Of a stretch of DNA of 8,676 bases, positions 1 through 7,059 are shown piece after piece (position 1 is the first letter of the stretch; the number at the start of each line of letters is the position of its first letter). The position numbers and the translations under genes are program-made. The notes beneath the pieces are model-generated. The model saw only the letters and a program-made list of their open reading frames with translations, was not told the origin of the DNA and searched no databases. This stretch comes from Acidimicrobiales bacterium (lineage in GTDB: Bacteria > Actinomycetota > Acidimicrobiia > Acidimicrobiales > Palsa-688), in contig JAFAWZ010000085.1 of the NCBI GenBank assembly GCA_019241495.1, positions 1-8,676 of the forward strand, written 5' to 3'.

Positions 1-1
1 C

Positions 2-1537
2 GGTTCCGGTCCGCGGCGGACGGCTCTCAAGCAGGCGTTGCAGCAGGTCGACGACCATACCCTCGCCTCTTGCGTGAGAGACCTCGGAGGTCACGATCTG
101 AGAGACCTCTTGAGCTCGTTTGCCGCCGCGGATCGCGTAGCTGAGCGGCCGTCGGTGATCTTCGCCTACACGATCAAGGCTTGGCGGCTCCCCACCCAGG
201 GCCATCCAGGCAACCATTCTGCGCTGCTCACCTCTGATCAATGGGTCGAACTGGGCACCCGCCTCGGAGCAGACCCGAATGAGCCCTGGAGCCACTTCCC
301 GGAGGGCACTCCAGAAGCCCTGGCCTGCCGCTCGGTGGCCCGACGACTGGCCCGCCCACAACCCGTGCCGAACCCACCTCCTTCGATCCCGGTCGACTTC
401 GAACGGGCTCATCGGGGGGAGGAGTCGACGCAGCAGGCTCTGGGTCGCTTCTTCTTGGACCTGAAGCGCCACGCCCCGGAGGTAGCCGCGCTGGTCGTCA
501 CCGTCAGTCCCGATGTGGCGTCGTCGACCAATCTGGGGGGATGGGTCAACAAGGTCGGCATCTGGAGCATCCAGGACCGGCCTGACTGGTTCGCCAACGA
601 CGGCGAGCGACTCGTCCAGTGGCGAGAATCCGAGCGCGGTCAACACGTGGAGCTCGGTATCGCGGAGGTCAACCTGGTGGGGTTGCTCTCCGAGTTGGGC
701 GCCACGTGGTCGCGAGATGCACAGCCTTTGCTGCCGATCGGAACGGTCTACGACCCCTTCGTTACCCGGGCCCTCGAACCTTGGTCCTTCGGGATCTACG
801 CCGGAGGCCAGTCCATTCTGGTCGGGACCCCGTCGGGCGTTACCCTCGCCCCGGAGGGTGGAGCACACCAATCGGTCATCACACCTTCCATCGGTATCGA
901 ACAGCCCCGGTGCACCTCGTGGGAGCCCGCTTTCGCCGAGGACCTGGAATGGACATTGCTGCGCGCCCTTGCGGACCTGGGACGTCCGGGCGGAAGCTCT
1001 TCCTATTTCAGGCTCAGCACGCGGCCCATCGATCAAAGCCTGGCCGCGGTGCCGTCTGACCCCCATGAGAGGCAGGAGCGCAGGATGCAGGCGCTGGCCG
1101 GCGGCTACCGCCTGCGAAGCGCTCGTGACCGACCGGAGGTCACCCTGGTGGGAACGGGGGCGATCATGCCAGAGGTCCTCGCCGCCGCCGCCCAGCTGTC
1201 CGACCAGGGCGTGGACTGTGACGTCGCGTGCCTCACCTCCGCTGACTTGGTGTTCCGGGCGCTCCAGGCTCGCCAGGGACTGGCGTCGGGCCCCACGAGC
1301 ATCCTCGGAACTCTGTTCCCCCCCGAGCGGGCCGCACCGATCGTGTCCGTGCTCGACGGCCATCCGCACACACTCGCCTTCCTCGGTGCCATCAACGTCA
1401 CGCCAACCGTATGCCTCGGTGTCAGCGACTTCGGCCAGGTCGGAGACCTGGAGGACCTCTATCGCCACTTCTGGATCGATCCGGCCACCATCGTCGGAGC
1501 GGCTTGGGACGCCATGGAGGACGTACCGGGACGCTAA
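2..1537 (+). CDS. AceE/MdeB-type 2-oxoacid (pyruvate) dehydrogenase E1 component, C-terminal part (5' end outside window)
   Basis: The frame is open from the first complete codon at base 2 to TAA 1535-1537, about 511 residues, so the true start lies upstream. This is a thiamine-diphosphate enzyme of the transketolase superfamily that decarboxylates a 2-oxoacid, most likely pyruvate or 2-oxobutyrate. The first residues (TIKAWRLP, then GHPGNHSALL, about 167-230) resemble the end of the ThDP-binding domain in AceE/MdeB enzymes, where TIKGxGLP is usual. GQHVELGIAEVNL (638-676) carries the expected catalytic Glu at 665-667. GTPSGVTLAPEGGAHQS (824-874) is a family hallmark. The end (VSDFGQVGDLEDLYRHF) matches the AceE C-terminal domain. 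No E2 or E3 gene follows; a hairpin region and transporters do. Family assignment is firm; the substrate is inferred. The KAWRLP variant of the usual KGxGLP is a small oddity. Confidence 0.88.
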   Translation, partial: GSGPRRTALKQALQQVDDHTLASCVRDLGGHDLRDLLSSFAAADRVAERPSVIFAYTIKAWRLPTQGHPGNHSALLTSDQWVELGTRLGADPNEPWSHFPEGTPEALACRSVARRLARPQPVPNPPPSIPVDFERAHRGEESTQQALGRFFLDLKRHAPEVAALVVTVSPDVASSTNLGGWVNKVGIWSIQDRPDWFANDGERLVQWRESERGQHVELGIAEVNLVGLLSELGATWSRDAQPLLPIGTVYDPFVTRALEPWSFGIYAGGQSILVGTPSGVTLAPEGGAHQSVITPSIGIEQPRCTSWEPAFAEDLEWTLLRALADLGRPGGSSSYFRLSTRPIDQSLAAVPSDPHERQERRMQALAGGYRLRSARDRPEVTLVGTGAIMPEVLAAAAQLSDQGVDCDVACLTSADLVFRALQARQGLASGPTSILGTLFPPERAAPIVSVLDGHPHTLAFLGAINVTPTVCLGVSDFGQVGDLEDLYRHFWIDPATIVGAAWDAMEDVPGR

Positions 1538-1542
1538 GGCCC

Positions 1543-1630
1543 CGCCTTCGAACTACTTGGACGGCCGCGCCAAGTTTTCCCTTGGTGCTGCTTCCTTTCG
1601 GCCTGCGGCCCTCCAAGTAGTTCTGTGGCG
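1543..1630. repeat. Compound inverted repeat / cruciform between E1 gene and MFS transporter
   Basis: Arm 1550-1568 (GAACTACTTGGACGGCCGC) pairs with arm 1605-1623 (GCGGCCCTCCAAGTAGTTC): 19 bp with one mismatch, the outer 12 bp perfect. A further CGCC/GGCG pair (1543-1546 with 1627-1630) extends it across a 3-nt internal loop. Inside the loop sit two smaller hairpins: GCGCCAAG 1567-1574 with CTTGGTGC 1581-1588 (one G.T pair), and GGCC-TGC-GGCC at 1600-1610. It begins 5 nt after the E1 stop. It may act as a transcription terminator for the E1 gene, though there is no T-tract, as a structured RNA element, or as a small palindromic repeat of a dispersed family. The structure is directly visible; its role is inferred. 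Confidence 0.75.
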
Positions 1631-1649
1631 GTCCCTAACCCGCCGCACT

Positions 1650-1665
1650 GGGGTAGAACGATCCG
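1650..1665 (+). promoter_or_regulatory. Leaderless-type -10 box upstream of the first MFS gene
   Basis: GGGGTAGAAC (1650-1659) has a -10-like TAGAAC at 1654-1659, followed by exactly six bases and then ATG 1666. That spacing would place the transcription start on or next to the A of the ATG. There is no Shine-Dalgarno sequence. No clear -35 is seen at the expected place (about 1631-1636, GTCCCT). The same arrangement precedes the ANTAR gene at 8386-8401. Confidence 0.45.
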
Positions 1666-2889
1666 ATGTCTCCTTCCCAGGTGTCGGACCTTGGCCTTCG
1701 CGTCGAAGCAGATCGAGAACCGGACCGGACGCCTCGGACACGGCTGGTGGCCGCCGCCTTGGTGATCTCGGCCCCTTTCGCGGCGAGCGTGATCGTGGCG
1801 CCGCTCTACCCGCTCTACCAACAGAAGTTCCGCTTCTCCGAGATCGTTCTCACCTTGATATATGCGGCGTACGTGGTCGGCAACCTGGTGGCGCTCCTCT
1901 TCCTCGGGCAGCTGTCTGACCAACTTGGACGCAAGCGGGTCAGCCTTCCTGCCCTCGGGCTGGCAGGGGTGGGTGCGATCGTGTTCCTTTTCGCTTCTGG
2001 AACTGCGTCGCTGTACGTCGGGCGACTCGTGATCGGCCTTGCCGTGGGGGTCCTCGCGGGGACCGGAACGGCATGGCTCGCTGAGCAGACCGACCGCCAA
2101 AGGGCCACCGTGATCGCGGCGGTCGCCAACCTCTCTGGCGTCGTAGTCGGACCCATCCTCGGGGGCCTGCTCGCCGAATATGGGCCTCGACCACTCGAGC
2201 TGCCCTTCATCGTTTATCTCGCCGTGCTGGCATGCGTCGCATCAGTAGTCGCCCGGATACCCGAGTCCCGGCCGGCCCAGGTCGAAGGACTTCGTGGCCT
2301 GCGCTTTCGGCCTCGGATAGGAGTTCCGCGTGACCGGGTCGGTGCGTTCGTCCCACCGGCGGTCACCGGCTTCGTGATCTTCTCGCTCGGTGGGCTGTAC
2401 TTCGCGTTGATCCCGTCGGTGCTGATCCGCGAACTGCACCAGCGAAACGCGGCGATCGCCGGAGCAATCGTGGCGGAGCTGGCCGTGATGGCCATCGCCG
2501 CCATCGTCGTGACCCAGCGAAGCGAGCCGTACACCGCTATGAGAACCGGGCTGGCTGTCCTTATACCTGCAGTGGCGGTCGTGGTCGCGGCCCAAGCCGC
2601 CCATTCCATGGCGTTGCTCATCGCGGCGACCGGGCTCGGCGGCCTGGCCCTGGGGGCCGGATATGTCGGGAGCCTTCGAGTGGTCAACGAGCTGGCGCCC
2701 GACGAGCACCGCGGCGCGGTCGCGTCGAGTTACTTTCTCGCCTGCTTCGTCGGGAATTCCGTGCCGGTGATAGGCGTGGGCGTGCTTTCTACGCTTACCA
2801 CCTCGCTGACCGCGAGTCTGGTACTCGCGTGTACGGTCGCCGTCCTCTGTTCCATCACCCTCAGTTGGTCGTGGCGGCAACGACCGTGA
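1666..2889 (+). CDS. MFS transporter, DHA1-like (drug:H+ antiporter type)
   Basis: A 407-residue integral membrane protein of the normal size for a 12-helix major facilitator superfamily carrier. Helix 1 begins near residue 28 (LVAAALVISAPFAASVIVAP). The loop 2-3 signature (motif A) is present at 81-91 as GQLSDQLGRKR. Helix 5 has an antiporter-like motif C, VVVGPILGG (159-167), which favours proton-coupled export. A basic central loop (about 200-224, rich in Arg and Pro) separates the two halves, and helices continue to about residue 400. The tail is very short. The start is the ATG six bases after a TAGAAC box, so translation is probably leaderless. A second MFS gene follows after 67 nt. The substrate cannot be deduced. 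A sugar or metabolite exporter is the main alternative. Confidence 0.85.
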   Translation: MSPSQVSDLGLRVEADREPDRTPRTRLVAAALVISAPFAASVIVAPLYPLYQQKFRFSEIVLTLIYAAYVVGNLVALLFLGQLSDQLGRKRVSLPALGLAGVGAIVFLFASGTASLYVGRLVIGLAVGVLAGTGTAWLAEQTDRQRATVIAAVANLSGVVVGPILGGLLAEYGPRPLELPFIVYLAVLACVASVVARIPESRPAQVEGLRGLRFRPRIGVPRDRVGAFVPPAVTGFVIFSLGGLYFALIPSVLIRELHQRNAAIAGAIVAELAVMAIAAIVVTQRSEPYTAMRTGLAVLIPAVAVVVAAQAAHSMALLIAATGLGGLALGAGYVGSLRVVNELAPDEHRGAVASSYFLACFVGNSVPVIGVGVLSTLTTSLTASLVLACTVAVLCSITLSWSWRQRP

Positions 2890-2932
2890 CCTCGAGGTTC
2901 GGTCGTCAAGGGCGGTAGCGCTCCCGGCATCT

Positions 2933-2941
2933 GGGTAGATA
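2933..2941 (+). promoter_or_regulatory. Possible -10 region upstream of the second MFS gene
   Basis: GGGTAGATA (2933-2941) resembles the GGGGTAGAA boxes ahead of 1666 and 8402. A start of transcription about seven bases downstream would give a leader of only a few bases before ATG 2957, or about 105 bases before the alternative ATG 3053. No clear -35 is visible, so this is a weak call. Confidence 0.25.
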
Positions 2942-2956
2942 CACCACCAGCCGACG

Positions 2957-4627
2957 ATGCACATGTTCCCCCGCCGTAGCGTTGCCGTCGTGCGTCGAGG
3001 ACCGGGGAATCGGCAAAACCTGGCCGAACTGCTGCGGCGCGGGGGCGATCATATGACCGGCATCATGGGCGGGCCGGCCCGGCGCAAGTGCATCCTGCTT
3101 CTTGCTGCGGTCATGTCGCTGAGCGGGGCCGACATCGGGGCGGTCAGCGCTCTTGCCCCCCAGCTCGAATCCGGCCTGCAGGTCGGCAATGCCGGGATCG
3201 GGTTGCTCGTGACGGTCTCGTCGCTCGTCGGGGCGGTGACCGCCTTGCCCTGCGGGGTCCTCGCCGACCGGGTAAGACGGACCCGCCTCCTCTCGATCAG
3301 CATCGTGCTGTGGGGCGGCGCCCAGCTGCTCAGCGCGTTTTCGACATCGTTCGCCATGCTGCTCGGCACCCGTCTGGCCCTGGGCGTCGTTATGGCCACC
3401 GGTGGACCAACGGTGGCCTCGCTCATAGGGGATCTCTTCCCGGCCAAGGAGCGCAGTCGGACCTACGGCCTGATCTTGACCGGCGAGCTTCTCGGTGGAG
3501 GCGCCGGCGTTCTGCTCGCCGGGGACATCGGAGCCGCGGTCTCATGGCGCGTGGGTCTGGCCATCCTGGTCGTCCCGAGCGTGGCGCTGGCCTGGCTCAT
3601 CCACCGCCATTTCCCCGAGCCGGCCCGAGGCGGCCAAAGCCGGCTGATGGAAGGCGACGAGCAGATCCGCTCGGCCGAAGAGGTCGCCGAGGACCCTTCC
3701 ACATCTACCCCCGGCCTGGAAGACGAGGATCGGGCACATGACCCCGACGAGCATCTCGCGCCAGCCCTGATATCCGCCATGCGGGAGAGCGATGTGGCGC
3801 CCGACGAGTCGCTCATCCAGTCCGTCGGAACCGACCCCGGCCTCTGGGAGGCCGTACGCTGGGTACTCCGCGTACCGACCAACATCAGCCTCATCGTGGC
3901 CTCCTCTTTCGGCTACTTCTTCCTCGGCGGCCTGCGAACCTTTGCGCTGGTCTACGCCCGAGGCCGCTTCGGCATCGGGCAGGGGATGGCTACCGTCGTC
4001 TTCCTCGTCATCGGAGTGGCGGCGGTCGTGGCCGCGGTCGTCTCGGGTCGGATGACCGACCGGTTCATCTCCAAAGGCATGATCGACGCCCGCCTCGTCG
4101 TGGGGGGGCTCGGCTTCCTGGCCGGCTCGATCGTCTTCGTACCCGCCCTGCTCACAGGCAACCTGCTGGTGGCACTTCCGTTGTTCGCGGCGGCTTCGTT
4201 CGCTCTCTCGACGCCGAACCCGCCGATCGACGCGGCTCGCCTCGATGTCGTGCCTTCCTGGATGTGGGGGCGCGCCGAGTCCATCCGGACCACGGCGCGG
4301 ACGGTCATGGAGTCCTTCGCGCCTTTGACCTTCGGACTGCTGGCTGCAGCGCTCGGCGGCGGCATGTCCCGGGGGTTCGGTTCCGGGGTCAACGAAACCC
4401 ATTCCGTCGTATCACATGCCAACACGACGGGCCTCGAATACGCGTTCCTCATCATGGCGGTGATGCTGCCCGCCAGCGGCGTTCTGATGCTCCGATCCCG
4501 ACGTACCTATCTACGCGACGTGGCCTCCGCGACTGCAGCGGAGACGATCGCTCGGGCTTCGACCTACCGTCAGGCCCCTAGCGGGTACCAGCCGCTCGCT
4601 GTCAGTGAGGAGTGGAGGAGCCCATAA
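2957..4627 (+). CDS. MFS transporter, Spinster-like, with long acidic central loop
   Basis: A 556-residue multi-pass membrane protein. The loop 2-3 motif is GVLADRVRRTR (100-110). It is followed by GDLFPAKERSRTYG (158-171), and the second half has DAARLDVVPSWMWGRAESIR (425-444), a pattern like Spinster-type carriers. Roughly residues 222-300 between helices 6 and 7 form a cytoplasmic loop of about 80 residues rich in Asp and Glu, longer than normal for MFS and responsible for much of the extra length. The start is uncertain. ATG 2957 gives a 32-residue Arg-rich extension before MTGIMGG; ATG 3053 would give the more usual short N-terminus, with a G-run at 3041-3045. Neither has a strong Shine-Dalgarno. 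Its stop lies 4 nt from the stop of the converging phosphatase gene. The substrate is unknown. Confidence 0.82.
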   Translation: MHMFPRRSVAVVRRGPGNRQNLAELLRRGGDHMTGIMGGPARRKCILLLAAVMSLSGADIGAVSALAPQLESGLQVGNAGIGLLVTVSSLVGAVTALPCGVLADRVRRTRLLSISIVLWGGAQLLSAFSTSFAMLLGTRLALGVVMATGGPTVASLIGDLFPAKERSRTYGLILTGELLGGGAGVLLAGDIGAAVSWRVGLAILVVPSVALAWLIHRHFPEPARGGQSRLMEGDEQIRSAEEVAEDPSTSTPGLEDEDRAHDPDEHLAPALISAMRESDVAPDESLIQSVGTDPGLWEAVRWVLRVPTNISLIVASSFGYFFLGGLRTFALVYARGRFGIGQGMATVVFLVIGVAAVVAAVVSGRMTDRFISKGMIDARLVVGGLGFLAGSIVFVPALLTGNLLVALPLFAAASFALSTPNPPIDAARLDVVPSWMWGRAESIRTTARTVMESFAPLTFGLLAAALGGGMSRGFGSGVNETHSVVSHANTTGLEYAFLIMAVMLPASGVLMLRSRRTYLRDVASATAAETIARASTYRQAPSGYQPLAVSEEWRSP

Positions 4628-4631
4628 ATGA

Positions 4632-6497
4632 TCATCGGGCTGGGTCTGGCTCGCTGGCCGGCACTTCGGTACGAGCCACCCAGATCACGGCGACGTCATC
4701 CACGCACGACGCTCCGGTAAGCGTTTCTTGGACGACCGCATCGCATGCCACCTCGAGAGGCCGTAGGCGGTTGCGGTCGACGGCGTCGACGAACCTGGTG
4801 AGCCGTGCGTCGGGGCCATTCGCGGGGTCTTCGACCAGGCCGTCGGTATAGAAGACGAGCCCTCCACCAACAGGCAGGTGCCAGTGCGAGATCTCGTATC
4901 GGCCACTCTCGGCTCCGGCTGCGATTCCAACCGGTGGACCCGGCTGGCATGTCAGCGCCTCGACTGCCTCGCCCACGAGGAGGGGGCTGGGATGACCGGC
5001 GAGGGCCACGTCGAGCTCACCGCTGGTCACCTCGAGACGAGCCAACGCCAAGGTGACGAACCGTCCCTCGGGCTGGTCGGCCACGAACCGATCGAGGGCC
5101 CGAAGGACTTCGTCCAAGTTGCGCATCGTCTGTAGAAAGGCGCGCAGCGCGTTGCGTACCTTGGCCATGGTAGTGATCGCCACCAGGTCGTGGCCTTGGA
5201 CGTCGCCAATGACCAGAGCGACAGTGGAGGGCCCCAGATGTATGAGGTCATAGAAATCACCGCCGATCTCGGCGACCTCTCCGCTGGCAAAGTATCGGGC
5301 GCAAACATCGAGTCCGTCCACCGGCTTGACATCGGGTAGCATGCTCCGCTGCAGAATGTGGGCGACGTGCTGCTGCTCATCGAAGCGGCGTTCGCGTTCG
5401 ATCACAGATGTGACCTGAGCGGCCAGCTCTTCGAGGAGCCGTAGCTCTTCCTCGCCGAAGTGCCTCCCCGAGCCAGCTGACACGACGGTGAGAGCACCGA
5501 TGGGCCGGCCAGAAGAGAGCAGAGGCGCCGACACGTACGAGGTGAACTGAAGCTTGCGGGCGATCTCGTAATGATCAGCCCCCTGGGTCGTCGATACGAG
5601 AAACCCCTCCGCCATGTCATGTGCGACGTGCGAGGTCCCCGAGCGGATGGCGATCGCGGCGGGATGGTCGCTGTCGGGCTCGGGTGGGAACTGCCGGAGC
5701 TCATCCGTGAGATCCTGGAACCGGGCGTCGACGTGGTAGGCGGTGAGGCGCTCGATGTTTCCTTCCTTGTTCAAGACGTCCAGCAGGCACAGATCCCCGA
5801 TCGCCGGCGCCGCCACCCTTGCCAGCCGGTCGATCGTCTCGCTCAGCCCCCTCGCCGTCGACAACGCCTTATTGGCTTCGAGGAGAAACCGTTGCCGCCG
5901 GTACACCAGCGCCAGCTCACCGAGTAGGCGATCACGCTCGGCATGCATGTTCAGTCGCTCTATGAAATCACCCAGATGGGCCGCCGCGGCCGACACCACA
6001 TCGAGAAGGGCTGGGTCGAGATCACGGCGCTCGACCGTGAACAGCTCGAACACGCCGACTGTCTCGCCGTGGGCACGGATAGGAAACGCCACACCACTCC
6101 GTAGCCCGGCGGCTCTCGCGACCGAGCCGCGCCTGAAGTTCGGATAACTGCGGACATCGGGCACCCAGATCGGTTCTCCGTCGAGAAACACCGCTCCCGG
6201 GACTGGCTCTCCGGGAGCGAGAACCGAGTGGTGAGCGCCCTCCAAGAACGCGGAGCAATCCGCAGTCGCGCTCTGCCACACGTGTTCGCAACGCAGTACC
6301 TCTTTCTCAGGCTCCCACCACCACATCGCGGCCACCTCGAACCCGAGGCGCTCTGCGACCACCCGCAGCAGCACAGGGAGATCCTCGTCGAGGTTTCCAG
6401 TCGCGTGGGCGATAGCGGTAAACAAGGCGTCGCCCACCGAGACCGCCCGGCGGAGTCGAGGCTCCTCATTTCCGGCGCGTCGAACGTCTACTGACAT
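4632..6497 (-). CDS. GAF-GAF-PP2C (SpoIIE/RsbU-type) serine phosphatase
   Basis: A 621-residue cytoplasmic protein with no membrane segments. A first GAF domain covers about 25-181 and includes a WWW run at 59-61; a second covers about 216-369 and has the SAPLLSSGRPIGALTV strand region. A linker with the common ILQRSMLP motif (381-388) leads into a SpoIIE-type PP2C domain, about 395-608. Metal-ligand motifs are intact: GGDFYD (412-417), GDVQGHD (431-437), YTDGLVE (550-556) and DDVAV (600-604). The family removes phosphate from Ser/Thr on STAS anti-sigma antagonists; the GAF domains sense a ligand or partner. No kinase or HATPase domain is fused. The ATG overlaps by one base (TGATG) the stop of the decayed STAS reading frame upstream, indicating an ancestral translationally coupled pair. 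No separate Shine-Dalgarno is evident. Confidence 0.92.
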   Translation of the reverse strand: MSVDVRRAGNEEPRLRRAVSVGDALFTAIAHATGNLDEDLPVLLRVVAERLGFEVAAMWWWEPEKEVLRCEHVWQSATADCSAFLEGAHHSVLAPGEPVPGAVFLDGEPIWVPDVRSYPNFRRGSVARAAGLRSGVAFPIRAHGETVGVFELFTVERRDLDPALLDVVSAAAAHLGDFIERLNMHAERDRLLGELALVYRRQRFLLEANKALSTARGLSETIDRLARVAAPAIGDLCLLDVLNKEGNIERLTAYHVDARFQDLTDELRQFPPEPDSDHPAAIAIRSGTSHVAHDMAEGFLVSTTQGADHYEIARKLQFTSYVSAPLLSSGRPIGALTVVSAGSGRHFGEEELRLLEELAAQVTSVIERERRFDEQQHVAHILQRSMLPDVKPVDGLDVCARYFASGEVAEIGGDFYDLIHLGPSTVALVIGDVQGHDLVAITTMAKVRNALRAFLQTMRNLDEVLRALDRFVADQPEGRFVTLALARLEVTSGELDVALAGHPSPLLVGEAVEALTCQPGPPVGIAAGAESGRYEISHWHLPVGGGLVFYTDGLVEDPANGPDARLTRFVDAVDRNRLRPLEVACDAVVQETLTGASCVDDVAVIWVARTEVPASEPDPAR

Positions 6498-6837
6498 CAG
6501 CGGCCACTGACATTGACTGTCTGCATCGAACTCGGGGCTCCGAATACCTCAGCTATTCATCTCGAATATGGCAGGCATGTACGCCGTCATTTCCGACTAT
6601 CGAAAGCACCGCGACCTCGGCGAACAGGTCGAACTCCACCCGGACGAACAGATTTCCCTGATTGGTGACCAGATCGGAGAGGATGTGACGCAAGCAGGTG
6701 GACGACCTGTCATCGAGCACCCCGCGGACGTCGACTACGACTCCCCGCCCATCCCGCCGTACCGCTATCTCGGGATGTCCGGGTGCATGAGCCCCGGCCT
6801 CGTCGGGCGCCAGCATTCTGCCTCCACCTTCCACCAT
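6497..6837 (-). pseudogene. STAS-domain anti-sigma factor antagonist, apparently frameshifted
   Basis: The readable frame runs ATG 6837 to TAG 6553 (94 codons). A better start is ATG 6816, preceded by AAGGTGGAGG (6821-6830). It encodes the first half of a STAS domain: VVVDVRGVLDDRSSTCLRHI, then LFVRVEFDLFAEVAVL. The rest continues in other frames. DSR (6601-6593) matches the phosphorylatable-Ser motif DSxG. MTAYMPAIFEMNS (6590-6552) matches the following helix. VFGAPSSMQTVNVSGR (6547-6500) matches a STAS C-terminus and ends in TGA 6497-6499, overlapping the phosphatase ATG. From 6816 to 6497 is 320 nt, about the length of a normal STAS gene of roughly 106 codons. I infer at least two or three small indels. 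The alternatives are sequencing error, or a genuine short protein ending at 6553. Known family role: substrate of PP2C phosphatases and binding partner of RsbW-type kinases. Confidence 0.6.
6821..6830 (-). promoter_or_regulatory. Shine-Dalgarno sequence of the STAS gene
   Basis: On the minus strand AAGGTGGAGG lies four bases before ATG 6816. It sits inside the first codons of the frame if translation is taken from ATG 6837, so it argues for 6816 as the real start. It is the clearest ribosome binding site in the window. Confidence 0.5.
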
Positions 6838-6875
6838 TTGGTGGTATTTCCGTAGACTCGCACGAATCTCCGTCC

Positions 6876-6881
6876 GGTCAA
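6876..6881 (-). promoter_or_regulatory. Possible -35 box (TTGACC) for the STAS-phosphatase unit
   Basis: On the minus strand TTGACC (6881-6876) lies about 40 bases before ATG 6837. At 17-nt spacing the -10 position reads AGTCTA (6858-6853), a poor match. The overlapping GGAACTT could also suit an ECF-type sigma factor, but no matching second element is clear. Low confidence. Confidence 0.2.
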
Positions 6882-6898
6882 GTTCCGGGGGCTCGCTG

Positions 6899-7006
6899 GT
6901 GAACCAGACACATTCTTCCGCTCAGGACGAATCTGTGCAAGAGCTCGTCAAGGAGAAGCGCTCAACCAGCCAACTGGCTGGATCAAGCCGGCAACCAGCC
7001 GCATGA
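6899..7006 (+). pseudogene. Small ORF, possible remnant of a Holin-X-like (holin superfamily III) gene start
   Basis: GTG 6899 to TGA 7004-7006 encodes 35 residues, with GGGGG at 6887-6891 seven bases upstream. The hydrophilic peptide contains DESVQELVKE, then STSQLAG. This resembles the N-terminus of actinobacterial Holin-X proteins (SVGELVKxLSEQTSxLV), small membrane proteins of unknown role. The usual amphipathic helix and membrane segments are absent in this frame. After the stop another frame gives HEAEAATLE (7002-7028), faintly like the next family segment, suggesting frameshift decay. It is also possible that this is not a gene. The family resemblance is from memory over a short stretch. 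Confidence 0.25.
6966..6981. repeat. Short perfect hairpin downstream of the RodZ-like gene
   Basis: CCAGCC (6966-6971) and GGCTGG (6976-6981) form a 6-bp stem with a 4-nt loop. It sits about 80 nt beyond the stop of the minus-strand RodZ-like gene, so it could help end that transcript, but there is no T-run on either strand. It also lies inside the small plus-strand ORF. Confidence 0.3.
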
Positions 7007-7059
7007 GGCAGAGGCAGCCACACTCGAGAGCTCAGGTGGCCATCTCGGCCTCGATTCGA

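Noticed and set aside
1543..1630. Inverted repeat as an integron attC site
   Set aside because: The outer ends do not fit the attC core sites RYYYAAC and GTTRRRY, and there is no integron integrase or gene cassette in the window.
513..1919. Long plus-strand open frame (468 codons) overlapping the E1 gene
   Set aside because: It is full of Arg, Ser and Pro with no family pattern, while the overlapping frame has clear E1 motifs including the catalytic Glu. It also runs through the intergenic hairpin.
2890..2956. Terminator between the two MFS genes
   Set aside because: The GGGCGGTAGCGCTCCC segment (2910-2925) pairs only poorly and has no T-run.
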